From NCBI RefSeq assembly GCF_023611505.1, contig NZ_CP097843.1, positions 248,001-312,000 of the forward strand: 64,000 bases of DNA, in the 5' to 3' direction. A model generated the notes under the pieces. The model did no database searches and was not told the origin of the DNA. It saw nothing but the letters and a program-made list of their open reading frames with translations. Within the stretch, counting starts at the first letter, position 1. Each line of letters opens with the position of its first letter. Source of the stretch: Streptococcus oralis (lineage in GTDB: Bacteria; Bacillota; Bacilli; Lactobacillales; Streptococcaceae). This document shows, piece after piece, positions 27,678 to 36,881 of this stretch. The position numbers and the translations under genes were made by a program.

Positions 27678-28385
27678 ATGGCCAATAGAAGCCATATTTA
27701 CTTAAAAAACGGAGATGAAGCTCGTATTCTAACAGAGGGAATTTACACAATACCTTGTTTTTGGCAATTGTTTTGGGATGAAGAAGATTTAAAAGCTCCT
27801 ATTGCTCTCTGGGAAACAGCAGAAAAACTCGAAGAAGATGAAGAGGAAGCAGAAAAGTTTTACCAAGAGCAGAATGTAGATATCTTACTTTCTATTGAAA
27901 AATTCCAGCAAAATGCCCTCCAAAATCGGTCCTTTTTAGAAGAAAATGCCCCGCAAGCCTTGCAACTATATGATGCCTTTGTTCGTTATATTCTTGCAAA
28001 TGTCAAAGACGGTGATGTGCTTGGATTTGATGTTTTGGATGTAGTTTTTATGGACCAAGTGTCTGTAGTTTCTGATAAACTGTTAAAAAATATCCGAGCT
28101 ATTCAGGAAAATCAACCAGAAGATTTGGATTTTTCTCTAACAGATAAGAACCTAATTGGCCTTGCTATGGGTTTTCCTGATTATTATGCTTCAGAATTAT
28201 TGCCAGAAGACAATATTCTAGATTCGGTTGCCTATCAGGATGAATTGAAGAAAATGAACCCCCAAGAAGATAAGAAAGCGCTTGATATGACTGGATCCGA
28301 TTCAAACAAGCATCGTATTCATTTTGTGTTTTGGATTGTATTGGTACTAGGAATTGTGTGGCTTCTATATATTATTTTTAGCTAA
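27678..28385 (+). CDS. Uncharacterised acidic protein with a C-terminal membrane anchor
   Basis: A 235-residue protein I cannot name. It begins MANRSHIYLKNG, similar to the MANRS-x-Y start of a family of uncharacterised proteins (DUF7822-like, low certainty). The middle is acidic and probably helical (Glu/Asp runs near 45-65). One hydrophobic helix near residues 214-233 (HFVFWIVLVLGIVWLLYIIF) would anchor it with the bulk in the cytoplasm. An extended -10 (TGTTACAAT, about 27502-27510) and AAAGGAA support expression. It separates rnmV from ksgA. Function unknown. Confidence 0.75.
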   Translation: MANRSHIYLKNGDEARILTEGIYTIPCFWQLFWDEEDLKAPIALWETAEKLEEDEEEAEKFYQEQNVDILLSIEKFQQNALQNRSFLEENAPQALQLYDAFVRYILANVKDGDVLGFDVLDVVFMDQVSVVSDKLLKNIRAIQENQPEDLDFSLTDKNLIGLAMGFPDYYASELLPEDNILDSVAYQDELKKMNPQEDKKALDMTGSDSNKHRIHFVFWIVLVLGIVWLLYIIFS

Positions 28386-28404
28386 TAATTAGAAAAGAGA
28401 ATAG

Positions 28405-29277
28405 ATGAGAATTGCAGATTATAGCGTGACCAAGGCAGTGCTGGAGCGTCACGGATTTACCTTTAAAAAATCCTTCGGGCAAAATTTCCTGACGGATACC
28501 AATATCCTTCAAAAAATCGTGGATACGGCTGAGATTGATGACCAGGTCAATGTCATCGAAATTGGCCCAGGAATTGGTGCCTTGACGGAGTTTTTGGCTG
28601 AGCGTGCGGCAGAAGTTATGGCTTTTGAGATTGACCACCGTTTGGTGCCAATTTTAGCAGATACTTTACGTGATTTTGACAATGTTACTGTAGTAAACGA
28701 GGACATTCTTAAGGTTGACTTGGCACAGTATATCCAGAATTTCAAAAATCTTGAACTACCAATCAAGGTAGTAGCCAACTTGCCATACTACATTACGACG
28801 CCTATTCTCATGCACTTGATCGAGAGTGGCATTCCTTTTAGTGAGTTTGTCGTCATGATGCAAAAAGAAGTGGCGGATCGCATCTCAGCACAGCCAAATA
28901 CCAAGGCTTATGGTAGTTTGTCGATTGCTGTGCAGTATTATATGACAGCCAAGGTTGCCTTCATCGTGCCTCGTACGGTCTTTGTGCCTGCGCCAAATGT
29001 GGACTCAGCCATTTTAAAAATGGTGCGCCGTCCAGAGCCGGCTGTAGCAGTAACAGACGAGGACTTCTTCTTTAAGGTTTCCAAGGCTAGCTTCACCCAT
29101 CGTCGTAAGACCTTGTGGAACAACTTGACAGGTTACTTTGGCAAAACCGAAGAAATCAAGGACAAACTGACCAAGGCTTTGGATCAGGCGGGCTTGTCAC
29201 CAAGTGTGCGTGGAGAAGCACTAAGCTTGGAAGAATTTGCCAGTCTAGCAGATGCACTTAAAGGGCAAGGACTCTAG
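28405..29277 (+). CDS. rsmA: 16S rRNA adenine dimethyltransferase KsgA/RsmA
   Basis: A 290-residue SAM-dependent methyltransferase that dimethylates two adjacent adenines near the 3' end of 16S rRNA. Motifs: FGQNFLTD (30-37), the SAM loop [13 protein letters not shown] (52-64), and [10 protein letters not shown] (127-136), the NLPY catalytic motif. C-terminal helical domain of normal length. rsgA starts two bases after its stop. No nearby promoter is evident, so it is probably transcribed from upstream of the unknown gene. Confidence 0.96.
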   Translation: MRIADYSVTKAVLERHGFTFKKSFGQNFLTDTNILQKIVDTAEIDDQVNVIEIGPGIGALTEFLAERAAEVMAFEIDHRLVPILADTLRDFDNVTVVNEDILKVDLAQYIQNFKNLELPIKVVANLPYYITTPILMHLIESGIPFSEFVVMMQKEVADRISAQPNTKAYGSLSIAVQYYMTAKVAFIVPRTVFVPAPNVDSAILKMVRRPEPAVAVTDEDFFFKVSKASFTHRRKTLWNNLTGYFGKTEEIKDKLTKALDQAGLSPSVRGEALSLEEFASLADALKGQGL

Positions 29278-29278
29278 G

Positions 29279-30157
29279 ATGCAGGGACAAATCATTAAAG
29301 CCTTGGCGGGCTTCTACTATGTGGAGAGTGACGGTCAAGTTTACCAGACACGCGCGCGCGGGAATTTCCGTAAAAAAGGTCATACACCCTACGTCGGGGA
29401 CTGGGTAGACTTTTCTGCGGAGGAAAATTCAGAAGGTTACATTCTCAAGATTCACGAACGGAAAAATAGCCTGGTCCGTCCGCCTATTGTCAATATCGAC
29501 CAAGCCGTGGTGATCATGTCGGTCAAGGAGCCGGATTTTAATAGCAATTTACTGGATCGCTTCTTGGTTCTCTTGGAACACAAGGGCATCCATCCTATCG
29601 TCTATATTTCTAAAATGGACATGCTGGAAGATAGAGGAGAACTGGATTTTTACCAGCAGACTTACGGTGACATTGGCTATGACTTTGTGACCCGTAAGGA
29701 AGAACTCCTGCCCTTGTTAATAGGCAAGGTTACAGTCTTTATGGGGCAGACAGGTGTTGGGAAGTCAACCCTTCTCAACAAAATCGCACCGGACCTCAAT
29801 CTTGAAACAGGAGAAATTTCAGACAGTTTGGGTCGTGGTCGCCATACCACTCGGGCTGTTAGTTTTTACAACCTCAATGGTGGAAAGATTGCGGACACGC
29901 CGGGATTTTCATCACTGGACTACGAAGTGTCAACAGCAGAAGACCTCAATCAGGCCTTTCCAGAGATTGCTAGTGTCAGTCGCGACTGTAAATTCCGTAC
30001 CTGTACCCATACCCATGAGCCGTCCTGTGCCGTCAAGCCAGCTGTAGAAGAGGGCATCATTGCCAGCTTCCGTTTTGACAACTACCTACAATTCCTCAGC
30101 GAAATTGAAAATCGCAGAGAAACCTATAAAAAAGTCAGCAAAAAAATTCCAAAATAA
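29279..30157 (+). CDS. rsgA: Ribosome small-subunit GTPase RsgA
   Basis: A 292-residue circularly permuted GTPase for late 30S maturation. An N-terminal OB fold (about 1-65) is followed by ISKMD (G4-like, about 109), the P-loop [13 protein letters not shown] (about 158-170), and DTPGFSS (G3). The C-terminal zinc site [14 protein letters not shown] has the C-x4-C-x-H-x5-C spacing. The ATG follows the ksgA stop directly with AAGGGCAAGG upstream. An in-frame TTG at 29252 is unlikely. Part of a ribosome-maturation run with rnmV and ksgA. Confidence 0.96.
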   Translation: MQGQIIKALAGFYYVESDGQVYQTRARGNFRKKGHTPYVGDWVDFSAEENSEGYILKIHERKNSLVRPPIVNIDQAVVIMSVKEPDFNSNLLDRFLVLLEHKGIHPIVYISKMDMLEDRGELDFYQQTYGDIGYDFVTRKEELLPLLIGKVTVFMGQTGVGKSTLLNKIAPDLNLETGEISDSLGRGRHTTRAVSFYNLNGGKIADTPGFSSLDYEVSTAEDLNQAFPEIASVSRDCKFRTCTHTHEPSCAVKPAVEEGIIASFRFDNYLQFLSEIENRRETYKKVSKKIPK

Positions 30158-30167
30158 GGAGAAACCC

Positions 30168-30824
30168 ATGTCTCAATACAAGATTGCTCCGTCAATTCTG
30201 GCAGCAGATTATGCCAACTTTGAACGTGAAATCAAACGCCTAGAAGCAACTGGTGCAGAATACGCCCATATCGATATTATGGATGGTCACTTTGTACCAC
30301 AAATCAGTTTTGGTGCAGGTGTGGTTGAAGCTCTTCGCCCCCATAGCAAGATGGTCTTTGACTGCCACTTGATGGTAGCAAATCCTGAGCATCATTTAGA
30401 AGACTTTGCGCGTGCAGGTGCAGATATCATCAGCATTCACGTAGAGGCAACACCTCATATCCATGGAGCCCTCCAAAAAATTCGTTCGCTTGGTGTTAAA
30501 CCTTCGGTTGTTATCAATCCCGGGACACCTGTTGAAGCGATTAAGCACGTGCTTCACCTAGTTGATCAAGTCTTGGTCATGACGGTTAACCCTGGCTTCG
30601 GCGGGCAAGCCTTTCTACCTGAAACCATGGATAAGATTCGTGAGTTAGTTGCTCTTCGTCAGGAAAAAGGTTTGAATTTTGAAATTGAAGTCGATGGCGG
30701 TATTGATGACCAGACCATTGCTCAAGCCAAAGAAGCTGGAGCGACCGTTTTTGTAGCAGGGTCTTATGTCTTTAAGGGAGATGTCAATGAACGAGTGCAA
30801 ACGCTCAGAAAACAACTGGACTAG
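30168..30824 (+). CDS. rpe: Ribulose-phosphate 3-epimerase
   Basis: A 218-residue TIM-barrel enzyme of the pentose phosphate pathway interconverting ribulose-5-P and xylulose-5-P. Metal and catalytic residues lie in HIDIMDGHFVP (about 34-44), DCHLMVANP and EVDGGID. TVNPGFGGQ is the phosphate-binding loop. AAGGAG stands 7 bases before the ATG. The 3' end overlaps thiN by about 38 bases. rsgA-rpe-thiN is a conserved gene string in Firmicutes. Confidence 0.97.
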   Translation: MSQYKIAPSILAADYANFEREIKRLEATGAEYAHIDIMDGHFVPQISFGAGVVEALRPHSKMVFDCHLMVANPEHHLEDFARAGADIISIHVEATPHIHGALQKIRSLGVKPSVVINPGTPVEAIKHVLHLVDQVLVMTVNPGFGGQAFLPETMDKIRELVALRQEKGLNFEIEVDGGIDDQTIAQAKEAGATVFVAGSYVFKGDVNERVQTLRKQLD

Positions 30825-31449
30825 GGTTGCAGTTTTTGCAGGTGGAGACCGTGGTCATTATCGGACGGATTTTGATTGCTTTGTCGGTGTGGATCGAGGA
30901 TCGCTCTGGGTCTTGGAAGAAGATCTACCTCTGGCTCTAGCAGTTGGAGATTTTGATTCGGTAACCGCAGACGAACGTCAGTTGATTCAAAAACGAGCCC
31001 AACATTTTGTCCAAGCTCAGCCAGAAAAGGATGATACGGATCTGGAATTGGCTCTCTTAACCATCTTTGAGCAAAATCCTCAGGCTCAAGTCACTATTTT
31101 TGGTGCTTTGGGTGGTCGTATTGACCATATGCTGGCCAATGTCTTTCTTCCAAGCAATCCCCAATTGGCACCCTATATGCGCCAGATAGCGATTGAGGAC
31201 GGGCAAAATGTGATTAGCTATTGTCCAGAAGGGACCAGTCAACTAGAGTCTCGTTCAGACTATGACTATCTAGCCTTTATGCCGGTTCGGGATAGTCAGT
31301 TGACCATTCTTGGTGCCAAGTACGAGTTGATAGAGGAAAATTTTTTCTTTAAAAAAGTGTACGCTTCTAACGAATATATAGATAGGGAAGTTTCGGTAAC
31401 TTGCCCAGATGGCTATGTCGTCGTGCTGCATAGCAAGGACAGGAGGTAG
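30787..31449 (+). CDS. thiN: Thiamine pyrophosphokinase
   Basis: A 220-residue enzyme converting thiamine to thiamine pyrophosphate. The motifs AVFAGGDRGHY, GVDRGSLWVL, VGDFDSV (catalytic Asp pair) and DDTDLELAL are all present, as is GALGGRIDHMLANV. I chose the ATG with AAGGGAG 6 bases upstream. It lies inside rpe, so translation is coupled; two earlier in-frame ATGs lack a ribosome site at the right distance. rmuC starts after one base. Confidence 0.93.
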   Translation: MNECKRSENNWTRVAVFAGGDRGHYRTDFDCFVGVDRGSLWVLEEDLPLALAVGDFDSVTADERQLIQKRAQHFVQAQPEKDDTDLELALLTIFEQNPQAQVTIFGALGGRIDHMLANVFLPSNPQLAPYMRQIAIEDGQNVISYCPEGTSQLESRSDYDYLAFMPVRDSQLTILGAKYELIEENFFFKKVYASNEYIDREVSVTCPDGYVVVLHSKDRR

Positions 31450-31450
31450 G

Positions 31451-32707
31451 ATGGAGACTGTATTATTACTATTATTAATTGCCAACCTAGCTGGACTCTT
31501 TCTCATTTGGCAAAGGCAAGATAAGCAAGAGAAACACCTAAGCAAGAGTTTGGAGGATCAGGCAGATCATCTGTCAGATCAGTTGGATTACCGCTTTGAA
31601 CAAGCTAGACAAGCCAGCCAGTTAGACCAAAAAGATTTGGAAGTGGCTGTCAGCGACCGCTTGCAGGAAGTGCGAATGGAGTTGCACCAAGGGCTGACTC
31701 AAGTCCGTCAAGAAATGACAGATAATCTTTTGCAAACCAGGGACAAGACCGACCAACGTCTCCAAGCCCTACAGGAATCCAATGAGCAACGTTTAGAACA
31801 AATGCGCCAGACGGTCGAGGAAAAGCTAGAAAAAACCTTGCAGACGCGCTTGCAGGCTTCCTTCGAGACAGTTTCCAAGCAACTGGAGTCTGTCAATCGA
31901 GGTCTTGGAGAAATGCAGACAGTTGCCCGTGATGTCGGAGCCCTCAACAAGGTTCTTTCTGGAACCAAGACGCGAGGCATTCTGGGAGAATTGCAACTGG
32001 GGCAAATCATCGAAGACATCATGACGCCTACCCAGTACGAACGAGAATATGCAACGGTTGAAAACTCCAGTGAACGTGTGGAATACGCCATCAAGTTGCC
32101 TGGGCAAGGCGACCAGGAATACGTCTATCTACCAATTGATTCCAAGTTTCCACTGGCAGATTATTACCGCCTAGAAGAAGCCTATGAAGCAGGTGATAAG
32201 GACGAGATTGAACGCTGTCGTAAATTCCTCTTAGCAAGCGTTAAGCGCTTTGCCAACGATATCAAGAGCAAGTATCTAGCGCCACCTCGAACGACCAATT
32301 TTGGAGTTTTGTTTGTTCCGACGGAGGGTCTCTACTCAGAAATTGTTCGTAATCCGGTCTTCTTTGATGATTTGAGACGGGAGGAGCAGATTATTGTCGC
32401 AGGTCCAAGTACCCTATCAGCCCTGCTTAACTCTCTATCAGTTGGCTTCAAGACTCTCAATATCCAAAAGAGTGCCGACCATATCAGCAAAACCCTAGCT
32501 AGCGTCAAGACCGAGTTTGGCAAGTTCGGGGGGATTTTGGTTAAGGCACAAAAACATCTTCAACATGCCTCTGGCAATATTGATGAATTATTAAACCGTC
32601 GTACCACAGCTATTGAGCGAACGCTCCGTCACATTGAGTTATCAGAAGGTGAGCCTGCGCTTGATCTACTCCATTTCCAAGAAGATGAGGAAGAATATGA
32701 AGATTAG
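31451..32707 (+). CDS. rmuC: DNA recombination protein RmuC family
   Basis: A 418-residue protein with an N-terminal membrane anchor (about 3-22), a long coiled coil (about 25-150, rich in Gln, Glu and Leu), and the RmuC nuclease-like domain (about 170-370). The latter includes the conserved YVYLPIDSKFPL and PTEGLYSEI segments. RmuC limits inversions between short inverted repeats; its biochemical action is poorly known. AGGAGG precedes the ATG, chosen over the longer open frame from 31409. Confidence 0.93.
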   Translation: METVLLLLLIANLAGLFLIWQRQDKQEKHLSKSLEDQADHLSDQLDYRFEQARQASQLDQKDLEVAVSDRLQEVRMELHQGLTQVRQEMTDNLLQTRDKTDQRLQALQESNEQRLEQMRQTVEEKLEKTLQTRLQASFETVSKQLESVNRGLGEMQTVARDVGALNKVLSGTKTRGILGELQLGQIIEDIMTPTQYEREYATVENSSERVEYAIKLPGQGDQEYVYLPIDSKFPLADYYRLEEAYEAGDKDEIERCRKFLLASVKRFANDIKSKYLAPPRTTNFGVLFVPTEGLYSEIVRNPVFFDDLRREEQIIVAGPSTLSALLNSLSVGFKTLNIQKSADHISKTLASVKTEFGKFGGILVKAQKHLQHASGNIDELLNRRTTAIERTLRHIELSEGEPALDLLHFQEDEEEYED

Positions 32708-33638
32708 TCACATGAAAAAAGATGAGTTGTTTGAAGGCTTTTACCTGATCAAATCAGCTGACCTAAGACAGACAAGAGCTGGGAAAAACTACCTAGCCTT
32801 TACCTTCCAAGATGATAGTGGCGAGATTGAAGGGAAACTCTGGGATGCCCAACCTCATAACGTTGAGGCTTTTACCGCAGGGAAAGTAGTCCACATGCAG
32901 GGGCGCAGAGAAGTTTATAACAACACTCCTCAAGTCAATCAAATTACCCTTCGTTTACCTCAGCCTGGGGAACCCAATAATCCAGCTGACTTCAAGGTCA
33001 AATCTCCAGTTGATGTCAAGGAGATTCGTGACTACATGTCGCAAATGATTTTCAAGATTGAAAATCCTGTCTGGCAGCGTATCGTTCGCAGTCTCTACAC
33101 CAAGTATGATAAGGAATTCTACTCCTATCCAGCTGCCAAGACCAACCACCATGCCTTTGAAACTGGTTTAGCCTATCATACAGCCACCATGGTGCGTTTG
33201 GCAGATGCCATTAGCGAGATCTATCCTCAGCTCAACAAGAGCCTCCTTTATGCTGGGATTATGCTGCACGACTTGGCCAAGGTCTTAGAACTCAGTGGTC
33301 CTGATCAGACGGAGTACACAGTGCGAGGCAATCTCATCGGCCATATCGCCCTCATCGATAGCGAAATTACCAAGACAGTCATGGAACTCGGCATCGATGA
33401 TACCAGAGAAGAAGTGGTGCTATTACGCCATGTCATCCTCAGTCATCATGGCTTGCTAGAGTATGGAAGTCCAGTCCGTCCACGCATTATGGAGGCAGAG
33501 ATTATTCACATGATTGACAATCTCGATGCCAGCATGATGATGATGTCAACAGCTCTAGCTTTGGTGGACAAAGGAGAGATGACCAATAAAATCTTCGCTA
33601 TGGACAATCGTTCCTTCTATAAACCAGATTTAGATTAA
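32697..33638 (+). CDS. cbf1: 3'-5' exoribonuclease YhaM/Cbf1
   Basis: A 313-residue exonuclease with an N-terminal OB fold (about 10-110) and an HD domain (His in NHHAFETGLAYH and Asp in LHDLAKV, about 215). YhaM/Cbf1 trims RNA 3' ends after terminators and other structures in streptococci. The ATG overlaps the end of rmuC by 11 bases. The open frame extends upstream, but rmuC and the family N-terminus (MKISHMKKDELFEGF) fix the start. Confidence 0.94.
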   Translation: MKISHMKKDELFEGFYLIKSADLRQTRAGKNYLAFTFQDDSGEIEGKLWDAQPHNVEAFTAGKVVHMQGRREVYNNTPQVNQITLRLPQPGEPNNPADFKVKSPVDVKEIRDYMSQMIFKIENPVWQRIVRSLYTKYDKEFYSYPAAKTNHHAFETGLAYHTATMVRLADAISEIYPQLNKSLLYAGIMLHDLAKVLELSGPDQTEYTVRGNLIGHIALIDSEITKTVMELGIDDTREEVVLLRHVILSHHGLLEYGSPVRPRIMEAEIIHMIDNLDASMMMMSTALALVDKGEMTNKIFAMDNRSFYKPDLD

Positions 33639-33647
33639 TAATTTAAG

Positions 33648-33686
33648 AAAAACGAGCATTTTTTACGCAATAATGTTCGTTTTTTT
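33648..33686 (+). terminator. Terminator of the rsgA-cbf1 gene run, with PurBox-like arm
   Basis: AAAAACGAGCATT pairs with AATGTTCGTTTTT (33672-33684), followed by T. The minus strand of the second arm, AAAAACGAACATT, matches 12 of 13 positions of the PurBox consensus. It lies just upstream of the purR -10 box. Confidence 0.8.
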
Positions 33687-33742
33687 ATGTGAATATGGTA
33701 TAATGGATAAAATATCAAAATTAAATGGAATGGTAAATAAAA

Positions 33743-34570
33743 ATGAAATTAAGAAGAAGTGATCGGATGGTTGTCATTTCCAACTATTTGATTAATAATC
33801 CATACAAACTAACCAGTCTCAACACCTTTGCGGAAAAGTACGAATCTGCTAAATCATCTATCTCAGAGGACATCGTGATTATCAAGCGTGCTTTTGAAGA
33901 AATCGAAATCGGCCATATCCAGACAGTGACTGGAGCAGGTGGTGGCGTTATCTTTACACCATCAATTTCTAGTCATGAAGCCAAAGAAATGATCGCAGAC
34001 TTGCGTGACAAACTTTCAGAAAGTGATCGTATCTTGCCAGGTGGTTATATCTATCTGTCTGATCTGCTTAGTACGCCTGCCATTTTGAAAAATATTGGTC
34101 GTATCATTGCCAAGAGCTTTATGGACCAAAAAATCGATGCCGTTATGACAGTAGCAACAAAAGGTGTGCCACTCGCAAATGCAGTTGCCAATGTCCTCAA
34201 TGTTCCATTTGTCATTGTGCGTCGTGACTTAAAAATTACCGAAGGTTCAACGGTCAGTGTCAACTATGTTTCAGGTTCAAGTGGTGACCGTATTGAGAAA
34301 ATGTTCCTTTCAAAACGCAGCCTCAAGGCAGGCAGTCGAGTCTTGATCGTGGATGACTTCTTGAAAGGTGGCGGAACTGTCAACGGGATGATTAGTCTCT
34401 TGCGTGAGTTCGATTCTGAACTAGCTGGTGTCGCAGTCTTTGCAGACAATGCCCAAGAAGAACGTGAAAAGCAGTTTGATTACAAGTCACTCTTGAAAGT
34501 AACCAATATTGATGTCAAGAACCAATCCATCGATGTTGAGATTGGAAATATCTTTGACGAAGACAAATAA
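33743..34570 (+). CDS. purR: Purine operon regulator PurR
   Basis: A 275-residue regulator with an N-terminal winged helix (about 1-75) and a phosphoribosyltransferase-like domain with the PRPP motif RVLIVDDFLKGGGT (about 198-211). In lactococci and streptococci it senses PRPP and controls purine synthesis genes through PurBoxes, acting as an activator in Lactococcus. TATAAT lies about 40 bases upstream. The ribosome site (GGAATGG) is weak. A terminator follows. Confidence 0.97.
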   Translation: MKLRRSDRMVVISNYLINNPYKLTSLNTFAEKYESAKSSISEDIVIIKRAFEEIEIGHIQTVTGAGGGVIFTPSISSHEAKEMIADLRDKLSESDRILPGGYIYLSDLLSTPAILKNIGRIIAKSFMDQKIDAVMTVATKGVPLANAVANVLNVPFVIVRRDLKITEGSTVSVNYVSGSSGDRIEKMFLSKRSLKAGSRVLIVDDFLKGGGTVNGMISLLREFDSELAGVAVFADNAQEEREKQFDYKSLLKVTNIDVKNQSIDVEIGNIFDEDK

Positions 34571-34580
34571 GAGATAGAAC

Positions 34581-34612
34581 TAAAGGTTGGAACGATTGTC
34601 CCAGCCTTTCTT
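34581..34612 (+). terminator. Terminator of purR
   Basis: AAAGGTTGG pairs with CCCAGCCTTT using wobble pairs, followed by CTTT. Confidence 0.7.
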
Positions 34613-34636
34613 TGCAAACAGAATAGAAGGAAGCTT

Positions 34637-35893
34637 ATGAAAACACCATTTATCAGCCGAGAAGATTTAGAAACAATTGTTGCAGAGTTCCCGACTCCTT
34701 TTCACTTGTATGATGAGAAGGGGATTCGCGAGAAAGCGCGAGCCGTCAACCAGGCCTTTTCTTGGAATAAGGGATTCAAAGAATATTTTGCAGTTAAGGC
34801 TACTCCAACCCCAGCCATCTTGAAAATTCTCAAAGAGGAAGGTTGTGGTGTTGACTGTTCTAGTTATGTGGAGCTCTTGATGAGTCACAAACTGGATTTT
34901 CCCGGTTCTGAGATCATGTTCTCTTCTAACAATACCCCAGACCAAGAGTACGCTTATGCGCGTGAATTGGGCGCAACCATTAACTTGGATGCTTTTGAAG
35001 ACATTGAACATCTGGAGCGAGCGGCAGGCATTCCAGAAATCATCTCTTGTCGTTACAATCCTGGAGGCGTTTTTGAGCTAGGAACAGATATCATGGACAA
35101 TCCCGGGGAAGCCAAGTTTGGCATGACCAAGAATCAACTCTTTGAAGCTTTTGCCATCTTAAAGGAAAAAGGAGCTAAGACTTTTGGGATTCACTCTTTC
35201 CTAGCATCCAATACTGTCATCCATCTCTATTATCCAGAGTTGGCACGTCAGCTCTTTGAATTGGCTGTTGAAATCAAGGAAAAGTTGGGCATTTCGCTAG
35301 ACTTTATCAATCTTTCTGGCGGTATTGGTGTCAATTACCGTCCAGGCCAGGAGCCAAATGATATTGCGATGATTGGTGAAGGGGTGCGTAAGGTTTATGA
35401 AGAAGTCCTTACGCCAGCAGGTCTTGGTCAGGTCAAGATTTTCACTGAATTGGGGCGTTTTATGCTGGCGCCTCATGGAGTTCTCGTCACCAAAGTAACT
35501 CATAAAAAGAAAACCTACCGTACCTATCTAGGTGTGGATGCATCAGCAGTCAACCTCATGCGCCCAGCCATGTATGGAGCCTACCACCATATCACGAATC
35601 TTACTCATCCAGATGGACCAATTGAGGTGGTAGATGTGGTCGGTTCACTCTGTGAAAACAATGATAAATTTGCCGTCAATCGCGAACTACCTCATACAGA
35701 AATCGGTGATTTGCTGGTAATTCATGATACAGGTGCACATGGATTCTCCATGGGTTATCAGTACAATGCCAAACTACGCTCGGCAGAAATCCTCTATACT
35801 GAAGAAGGCAAAGCCCACCAAATCCGCCGTGCAGAGCGCCCTGAGGACTATTTCGCAACCTTGTATGGTTTTGATTTTGAATCGGATCATTAA
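34637..35893 (+). CDS. lysA: Diaminopimelate decarboxylase
   Basis: A 418-residue PLP enzyme of the Orn/DAP/Arg decarboxylase group 2 (alanine-racemase fold), making lysine from meso-diaminopimelate. PLP binds Lys54 in YFAVKATPTP. NLSGGIGVNY (about 225-234) holds the phosphate. The partner-subunit motif SLCENNDKF has Cys339, Glu340 and Asp343. Related carboxynorspermidine decarboxylases share this fold, but the CENND motif fits LysA. Lysine is needed for streptococcal peptidoglycan. Confidence 0.88.
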   Translation: MKTPFISREDLETIVAEFPTPFHLYDEKGIREKARAVNQAFSWNKGFKEYFAVKATPTPAILKILKEEGCGVDCSSYVELLMSHKLDFPGSEIMFSSNNTPDQEYAYARELGATINLDAFEDIEHLERAAGIPEIISCRYNPGGVFELGTDIMDNPGEAKFGMTKNQLFEAFAILKEKGAKTFGIHSFLASNTVIHLYYPELARQLFELAVEIKEKLGISLDFINLSGGIGVNYRPGQEPNDIAMIGEGVRKVYEEVLTPAGLGQVKIFTELGRFMLAPHGVLVTKVTHKKKTYRTYLGVDASAVNLMRPAMYGAYHHITNLTHPDGPIEVVDVVGSLCENNDKFAVNRELPHTEIGDLLVIHDTGAHGFSMGYQYNAKLRSAEILYTEEGKAHQIRRAERPEDYFATLYGFDFESDH

Positions 35894-35911
35894 AAGAAAT
35901 TGAAAATGAAA

Positions 35912-35963
35912 GTGAAAAACAGATTGCTTTCTAAAAAATAGACAAAAAAACCTTGTTTTTCAC
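35912..35963. repeat. Perfect 9-bp inverted repeat before pflA
   Basis: GTGAAAAAC (35912-35920) and GTTTTTCAC (35955-35963) are exact complements separated by 34 bases. They lie after lysA and just before the pflA promoter. It could be a weak terminator or an operator; neither is proven. Confidence 0.45.
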
Positions 35964-35971
35964 CTTACTCG

Positions 35972-36002
35972 TGATATAATAAAACTATAAAACGGTTTCA
36001 AG
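35972..36002 (+). promoter_or_regulatory. Promoter of pflA with a weak cre-like sequence
   Basis: The extended -10 TGATATAAT has TATAAT at 35975-35980. AAAACGGTTTCA just downstream matches the cre consensus with two mismatches in the left half. Confidence 0.5.
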
Positions 36003-36014
36003 GAAGGTGACGAT

Positions 36015-36809
36015 ATGTCTGAAGAAACAATTGACTATGGACAAGTGACAGGAATGGTGCATTCGACAGAGAGTTTTGGGGCGGTAGATGGCCCTGGGAT
36101 TCGTTTCATTGTCTTTTTGCAAGGTTGTCACATGCGTTGCCAGTACTGTCATAACCCCGACACATGGGCTATGGAGACCAATAAATCACGCGAACGGACA
36201 GTAGACGATGTCTTGACAGAAGCTCTTCGCTACCGTGGTTTTTGGGGAGACAAGGGAGGAATTACTGTCAGTGGAGGAGAAGCCCTCTTACAGATTGATT
36301 TCCTAATTGCCCTCTTTACCAAGGCCAAGGAAAAAGGAATCCACTGTACCTTGGATACCTGTGCCCTTCCGTTCCGTAATAAACCACGTTATCTCGAAAA
36401 GTTTAATAAACTCATGGCGGTGACAGATTTGGTTCTCTTGGATATCAAGGAAATCAACGATGAACAACACAGAATTGTTACCAGCCAAACCAATAAAAAC
36501 ATCTTGGCTTGTGCAAAATATCTATCAGATATTGGGAAGCCTGTGTGGATTCGCCATGTGCTGGTTCCAGGCTTGACAGATAGAGATGAGGACTTGATCG
36601 AACTTGGTAAATTCGTCAAAACCCTCAAAAACGTTGATAAGTTTGAAATTCTACCTTATCACACTATGGGAGAATTCAAGTGGCGTGAACTTGGAATTCC
36701 ATACTCACTTGAAGGGGTAAAACCACCAACAGCAGACCGTGTCAAGAATGCCAAAAAACTCATGGATACAGAAAGCTATCAAGACTATATGAAACGTGTA
36801 CATGGATAA
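36015..36809 (+). CDS. pflA: Pyruvate formate-lyase activating enzyme
   Basis: A 264-residue radical-SAM enzyme that installs the glycyl radical on pyruvate formate-lyase for anaerobic mixed-acid fermentation. The iron-sulfur cluster Cys38-x3-Cys42-x2-Cys45 lies in GCHMRCQYCHNPDTW. VSGGEALLQ is the SAM-binding GGE motif. The structural gene pfl is not in the window. GAAGGTGA precedes the ATG. Single-gene transcript ended by a clear terminator. Confidence 0.96.
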   Translation: MSEETIDYGQVTGMVHSTESFGAVDGPGIRFIVFLQGCHMRCQYCHNPDTWAMETNKSRERTVDDVLTEALRYRGFWGDKGGITVSGGEALLQIDFLIALFTKAKEKGIHCTLDTCALPFRNKPRYLEKFNKLMAVTDLVLLDIKEINDEQHRIVTSQTNKNILACAKYLSDIGKPVWIRHVLVPGLTDRDEDLIELGKFVKTLKNVDKFEILPYHTMGEFKWRELGIPYSLEGVKPPTADRVKNAKKLMDTESYQDYMKRVHG

Positions 36810-36812
36810 AAA

Positions 36813-36842
36813 AGAAGCCTGATGGAAACATCAGGCTTTTGT
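36813..36842 (+). terminator. Terminator of pflA
   Basis: AAGCCTGATG, GAAA tetraloop, CATCAGGCTT, then TT. Confidence 0.92.
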
Positions 36843-36848
36843 GATGCA

Positions 36849-36877
36849 AAAAAGGCCTAGCCTTTCAGCTAAGCCGT
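36849..36877 (-). terminator. Terminator of yidC
   Basis: On the minus strand GGCTTAGC and GGCTAGGCC pair around a short loop, followed by TTTTTT, just after the yidC stop. Confidence 0.75.
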
Positions 36878-36881
36878 TACT

